The position numbers and the translations under genes were made by a program. This document shows positions 39,005-42,407 of a DNA stretch of 42,407 nucleotides, one piece after another (position 1 is the stretch's first letter; every line of letters begins with the position of its first letter). This DNA is from a bacterium (GTDB lineage: Bacteria > CSSED10-310 > JAJRTK01), in assembly GCA_024278345.1 (NCBI GenBank), contig JAJRTK010000116.1, positions 1 through 42,407 on the forward strand. Reading direction: 5' to 3'. Under the pieces are notes generated by a model. It saw only the letters and a list, made by a program, of their open reading frames with translations, searched no databases and was not told where the DNA came from.

Positions 39005-39495
39005 GTATGCTCCTTTACAATTCGCGCCCACGGGAACAGGTCGCACGGATCCACCTTCCGACCGCGCGGCCAAGCCACGTCCCGGTGGCCGCAGACGTCA
39101 TAGACCGGGATCTGGTACGTCTCGACGAGAGACTTGACCAGTTTGATGCAGGCGGAAATCTGGGCCTCCATGTATCCGAACAACTCCTCGTCAGCCCCGC
39201 TGGAATGCAGCGCCACTCCGATGCTCAGGCCGTTGACATCGGCGGGAAGCCCATGCCAGATGGCCCGCCCAGCGTGCCACGCTCGTGCCTCGTCAGGGAC
39301 GAGCTGGTAGATGCTCCCCGATCTCGAGACGACGTAGTGGTAGCTGACCTGCGACTTCGGGTCGCAGAGCCAGGAGAGTACCCCCTCGAGCCTGCCCGGC
39401 CCGGTGTCGTGGAGGATGAGCCCGCAGATCCGTCCTCGGATATCGGACGCACGCCGCCCGAAGTTCGGGCTCTCGTGAGTCGTCATGATGTTCAT
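39001..39495 (-). CDS. N-acetylmuramoyl-L-alanine amidase (endolysin-like, Amidase_2)
   Basis: 164 residues from the ATG at 39495, after AAGGAG. The zinc amidase fold is clear: ICGLILHDTGP (metal His), SYHYVVSRSGSIYQLV, AWHAG, and CGHRDVAWPRGRKVDPC (second His and catalytic Lys). It has no signal peptide and no separate wall-binding domain. It cuts the amide bond between muramic acid and the stem peptide. It lies between the SMC-like gene and the excisionase in the leftward early operon rather than with the holin and spanin-like genes at 36-37 kb. Confidence 0.88.
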   Translation of the reverse strand: MNIMTTHESPNFGRRASDIRGRICGLILHDTGPGRLEGVLSWLCDPKSQVSYHYVVSRSGSIYQLVPDEARAWHAGRAIWHGLPADVNGLSIGVALHSSGADEELFGYMEAQISACIKLVKSLVETYQIPVYDVCGHRDVAWPRGRKVDPCDLFPWARIVKEHT

Positions 39496-39626
39496 GCGAA
39501 AAGCTCCTTCTCCTTCCGGGCGACGACCCACAACTCCCGCCGCGAAGCCCGCCACCCCGTGAAAAATTGCCAGATGACCTGGAACCACGACCGACGCCGC
39601 CAGGGCTCGATGGGGATGATCCTCAT
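39492..39626 (-). CDS. 44-residue Trp/Arg-rich peptide between ATPase and amidase
   Basis: A short frame bounded by perfect ATGA overlaps: its ATG (39626) overlaps the ATPase stop and its stop overlaps the amidase ATG (39495). The product begins MRIIPIEPWRRRSW and contains six Trp and eight or so Arg, with an amphipathic aromatic helix (WFQVIWQFFTGW). The AAGGAG used by the amidase lies within it. Double overlap makes translation likely. A membrane-active or lysis-accessory peptide is possible. Confidence 0.6.
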   Translation of the reverse strand: MRIIPIEPWRRRSWFQVIWQFFTGWRASRRELWVVARKEKELFA

Positions 39627-41152
39627 GCCGAAATTTCCCCATTCCGAATCACCAGTGCATCAGGTGCAGGCTCCTCCGCCACCTCCGACATCCAGAGCTG
39701 GATCCCTAGCTCCTCGGTGATCCGACGCAGCTCATCCAGCCCCTCCCGGCCAAGCGACTCCGCGCCGTCCACGCAGACAAATCCAGCAGCCGGATTCAGC
39801 GCAATGGCCACCTGGACACCGACCCGGATCTGCTCGCTGGTCCCCAACCGATGCAAGGGAATCCCATGGATCGCCACCTGATCTCTTTCGATCCGTAGCC
39901 CGTCGATGGGCATGTTCATCCGCTTCACCACCCGGCGCGGCAATTCATCCCGGAAGAGCTTCACCAGCCGATCAAAGCGTTCGGACCGAGCACGGGCCAT
40001 CGACACCGTATGCGTGGCCTGCTTGTGGTCCTCGTGCGCCCTGCGCAGTGCCACCCGTCGATCCGCCTCGTCGATCTCCTTCCGCATCTTCTCCAGGTCC
40101 TGCTCGCCCCCCGCGTCAAGACTGGTCTCGAGCTCCGACAGCTCCGCCCTCAGACCATCTAGCCGATCCAGCGCTCGCTCCGTGTCCGAGATTTCGCTGG
40201 CCTGGCGCCGGGCCTCATCGAGGGCGGTCTCCGCCTTGGCCAGCATGCCGCGAAGGAATTCGATCTCCGCTTCCTTCGTCGAAATGCGCTCCGCCACAGC
40301 CGCCCTTTGAGTATCGATCACGCAGCGCCGCGGCAAGTCGGCACCTTCGCGAGCAATCTGCCGACCCAGTTGCTCCGCCCTGGACCGTAGAGTCTTCCGT
40401 GCCTCCACCTGCCCCAACGCCATGTGGTAGGCACGCTTCGCCGACTCCGTCTGGCCGCGCAGCACCTCCAGGTCCTCTTCCGGCGGAGAGCCAAGAGTCA
40501 CCTGGTACTGTTCGAGGTCGCGCACGGCCCTCTCCACCTCCGCGTTGCAGCGCTTCCTCGTGTCGTAGCACGCTGCTTCCAGCGACCGGCAGATCATCAG
40601 GCCATGATCACCGTAATTCACATCCGCCCTGATTTCTCGCCACGCGTCCAGGACATCCTCTCCCAGCTCCTCCACCGCTTCCATAAGCTCTTCGGCCATC
40701 AGCCGCACGGGCATTGCGCTGAGCAATTCGTCTCGTTGCCGGCGGCATCGGTCTTTTCGGCCTCTGCTGTCGTCGCCGGCGAGCTGCACCCAGCGGATGG
40801 GCCGGAAGATGTGGGGTCCGAAAAGCGCCTTCAACAGGGCATTTCCATCACCTTGCGTCAGTGCGAGGCCGTCTCTCTTGACCCGGAGGGTCTGCCTCCC
40901 CCGGACGGGGATCTTTCGACTGATCTCCAGATCTCCAATCGACAAGAAGATCTCGGCTCGATCCGCGCCTCGCCTCACCAAGGTCTTATCCCCGCCAGCA
41001 ATCCCCGCCTCGATGGCTTCCAGGATCGACGTCTTCCCCTGGCCTGGGGCACCGGAGATGCGCACAATCCCACCCGCCGGCGTGATCTCCACCTCGCGGA
41101 TGCACTTGAAATCCTTCGCCCGGACCTGCGCCACTTTCAATCGTTCGCTCAT
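39623..41152 (-). CDS. SMC/RecF/SbcC-type ATPase
   Basis: 509 residues. An N-terminal ABC half-domain with Walker A GAPGQGKT (34-41), a long central coiled coil (about 180-400, rich in Glu, Arg and Ala) without a Cys-x-x-Cys zinc hook, and a C-terminal half with a signature-like LGTSEQIRVGVQVA (436-449) and Walker B FVCVDGAES (458-466). Such ATPases act with nucleases or recombinases at DNA ends. Here it is coupled by ATGA overlap to the gene next to the exonuclease, implying an end-processing complex similar in outline to SbcCD or lambda Red accessory systems. Confidence 0.85.
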   Translation of the reverse strand: MSERLKVAQVRAKDFKCIREVEITPAGGIVRISGAPGQGKTSILEAIEAGIAGGDKTLVRRGADRAEIFLSIGDLEISRKIPVRGRQTLRVKRDGLALTQGDGNALLKALFGPHIFRPIRWVQLAGDDSRGRKDRCRRQRDELLSAMPVRLMAEELMEAVEELGEDVLDAWREIRADVNYGDHGLMICRSLEAACYDTRKRCNAEVERAVRDLEQYQVTLGSPPEEDLEVLRGQTESAKRAYHMALGQVEARKTLRSRAEQLGRQIAREGADLPRRCVIDTQRAAVAERISTKEAEIEFLRGMLAKAETALDEARRQASEISDTERALDRLDGLRAELSELETSLDAGGEQDLEKMRKEIDEADRRVALRRAHEDHKQATHTVSMARARSERFDRLVKLFRDELPRRVVKRMNMPIDGLRIERDQVAIHGIPLHRLGTSEQIRVGVQVAIALNPAAGFVCVDGAESLGREGLDELRRITEELGIQLWMSEVAEEPAPDALVIRNGEISA

Positions 41153-41790
41153 GCCACGTCCTCCAGGGCAATCGCCACCTGATCCATGGCGACGGGGTTG
41201 TTGTTGCGTGCCGCTAACACCAGGTCGGACGACAACTGCTGTGCTGCCTCGTCATCGATCCGGCCCTGCGTCTTGGCAAGCTGGATCTTACGGCTCAGGT
41301 GCTGGAATCGATCCAGGTGGCGTCTCGTCGTCTCCGGAGCGGAGATAGCATCCCGCACCGCGGCTTTCGCCCGGGACTCAACGACTTCTTTTCGCGCTTG
41401 GCCGACTTCCGTCGCTTCGCCGCTGCGGCCGGTCATAGGCTTATGCACCTGGTGCATCCGGACGGCGGTTGAAGGCGCCCGGACCCGGATGGCGTCCACT
41501 TCCTTGCCGAAAGCCAGGACCCGCGCCGGGTACAGCTCGATCTGCTTGCCGACCCAATCGTCCGTCTCCAGCCCATGCGCCTCCGCAATGGCCATGGCAT
41601 TGGTCTTGTTGAGCACCAGTTTTTTCCTCGCCTCCGCGAACTGGATCAGCGCCTTGATCTCATTTTTCCCGTCCCGCGTTTGCAGCTCATCCTGGTAGAC
41701 GCGATCAATGGTCCAGGTCTGTTCTCCGTGGACGACAAAATCGGCCGCGCAGAGATACTCCTTCGGAAATAGCAACTCGACTCTCATCAT
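41149..41790 (-). CDS. Conserved phage protein, possible ssDNA-binding protein
   Basis: 213 residues (ATGs at 41790 and 41787 after AAGGAGG). The N-terminal ~110 residues have a strand-rich pattern with KKLVLNKTNAMAIAEAHG and DDWVGKQIELYPARVLAFGK, a family that I recall as widespread beside phage recombination genes; the strand order would suit an OB-fold. The C-terminal half is helical and charged. Its position between exonuclease and SMC-like ATPase, with no RecT or Erf visible elsewhere, makes it the candidate ssDNA-binding or annealing partner. Functional assignment is inference. Confidence 0.7.
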   Translation of the reverse strand: MMRVELLFPKEYLCAADFVVHGEQTWTIDRVYQDELQTRDGKNEIKALIQFAEARKKLVLNKTNAMAIAEAHGLETDDWVGKQIELYPARVLAFGKEVDAIRVRAPSTAVRMHQVHKPMTGRSGEATEVGQARKEVVESRAKAAVRDAISAPETTRRHLDRFQHLSRKIQLAKTQGRIDDEAAQQLSSDLVLAARNNNPVAMDQVAIALEDVA

Positions 41791-41800
41791 TCCCTCCTTG

Positions 41801-42407
41801 CTATACCGCCAGCGGCAGCCCGCCTATGGTCAATGTTTTGCTCTCTTCCGGGTAAATCCACTCCGGGAAGCGAAGATCCATGACCGAGTCCGAGACGCCA
41901 GGCCAATCGCCGGACTCCCGGCAGGCCTGTAGATTCTCCAGCCAGCGCCGATAGACCACCCGCCCAGCAGCCAGAGCACGCTCCTCGACCAGGTAGACCA
42001 TCACATCGTGCGGGAGATCACTCACGACAGCGACCACGTACACCGGTCGATAAAATCCCGTGACAAGCGCCGCTGCATCGCTGTACCACGCCAACTTCAC
42101 GTGGTAGCGAAGCCGAGCCGCGTCCCGCACGAAATCTCTCACGGTCCGGTGCCGCGTCGTCTTCAGATCGACCTGACACCCATCGGACAAAAAATCGATC
42201 CGCCCCTTGCAAGCGATGCCCGTCTTCGGGTCGTCCCAAAAAAGGGACAGCTCCGACTGACCTTCCAGCAGCAGTTTCGAGGCCGACGGGTGCTCCGCCA
42301 CCGCTCGCGCCATCTCCGAGATCTGCTCTATCTGGTCGCCCGTCAAGACCGTCCGACCACTCGCTTCCACCCGCCCCCGCCACTCCCGGGCGGCTTTGGT
42401 CCGAAAA
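41801..42407 (-). CDS. RecE/YqaJ-like exonuclease, C-terminal part (runs off the right edge)
   Basis: Residues about 75-275 of the same exonuclease whose N-terminus is at 1-703. This copy reads CQVDLKTT at the catalytic Asp/Lys motif, closer to the usual D-x-K-T-T form than the left copy (CLVDLKMT). The stop lies 11 bases before the next gene. An ATG at 42370 is internal, not the start. Confidence 0.85.
   Translation of the reverse strand, partial: FRTKAAREWRGRVEASGRTVLTGDQIEQISEMARAVAEHPSASKLLLEGQSELSLFWDDPKTGIACKGRIDFLSDGCQVDLKTTRHRTVRDFVRDAARLRYHVKLAWYSDAAALVTGFYRPVYVVAVVSDLPHDVMVYLVEERALAAGRVVYRRWLENLQACRESGDWPGVSDSVMDLRFPEWIYPEESKTLTIGGLPLAV
41926..42407. repeat. Right copy of the 482-bp near-perfect terminal repeat
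   Basis: Direct repeat of 1-482. Substitutions in this copy are at 42047, 42159, 42174 and 42286. One is synonymous and three change the nuclease protein. Confidence 0.95.

Noticed and set aside
1-42407. CRISPR arrays, tRNA or rRNA genes, insertion sequences
   Set aside because: I looked for regularly spaced repeats, cloverleaf arms and transposase motifs and found none; the repeat cluster at 10.3-10.5 kb has units too short and irregular for CRISPR.

Overview
The window reads as an essentially complete temperate dsDNA tailed-phage genome of siphovirus type. It is about 41.9 kb, linearised inside a gene. The first 482 bases recur at the right end (41926-42407) with four substitutions, so the map closes into a circle through one leftward nuclease gene. 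The DNA is visibly GC-rich. A probable lysis cassette with a lipoprotein bearing a good lipobox and a membrane-anchored coiled-coil protein suggests a Gram-negative (diderm) host. Nothing in the sequence identifies the host further.

Control region (about 2.6-3.6 kb). A CI-like repressor (2869-3462, minus) lies between two promoter/operator regions that share a palindrome of the form TATTACC-N5-GGTAATA. One (PR/OR, 3548-3575) fires right into a Cro-like gene whose ATG sits about where the transcript should start. The other (PL/OL, 2780-2808) fires left. This is a lambda-style switch with one recognisable operator on each side.

Leftward arm, read from 2.6 kb through the origin of coordinates down to 37.6 kb: two small related proteins, a third ORF, a RecE/YqaJ-like exonuclease, a conserved phage protein that may bind ssDNA, an SMC/RecF-type ATPase, a 44-residue ORF, an N-acetylmuramoyl-L-alanine amidase, an HTH (excisionase-like) protein and a tyrosine integrase. 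Most junctions from the third ORF onward are 4-base ATGA overlaps. A pentapeptide-repeat K+-channel-like gene with its own promoter (829-1662, plus) lies on the opposite strand inside this arm.

Rightward arm: cro, a CII-like gene, then a cargo island on the opposite strand (4352-7044). The island encodes a small protein, a DUF433 antitoxin, a PIN-like toxin, a secreted protein with a Pro/Thr-rich stalk and LPxTG-like C-terminal anchor, and a one-pass membrane protein. Replication follows: a 120-residue protein, a primase-SF3 helicase, and a dense array of GGAGGG/CCCTCC repeats around a GC-alternating and AT-rich tract that looks like an origin. Then come a PD-(D/E)xK nuclease, a candidate HTH regulator, the terminase subunits and a Mu-like head module (DUF935-type portal fused to an F-like domain, I-like protease with an internal scaffold start, capsid). 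The tail module has two tail-tube-like proteins, a frameshifted assembly chaperone, a 727-residue tape measure, distal tail and hub proteins, and fibres. A lipoprotein and a probable lysis cassette end the arm at 37433, facing the integrase across a 195-base gap that is the best place for attP.

No tRNA, rRNA, CRISPR array or insertion sequence was recognised. The most unusual items are the channel gene nested antisense in the recombination operon, the toxin-antitoxin/surface-protein cargo, the origin-like repeat array, and a domain repeated in three separate virion proteins.
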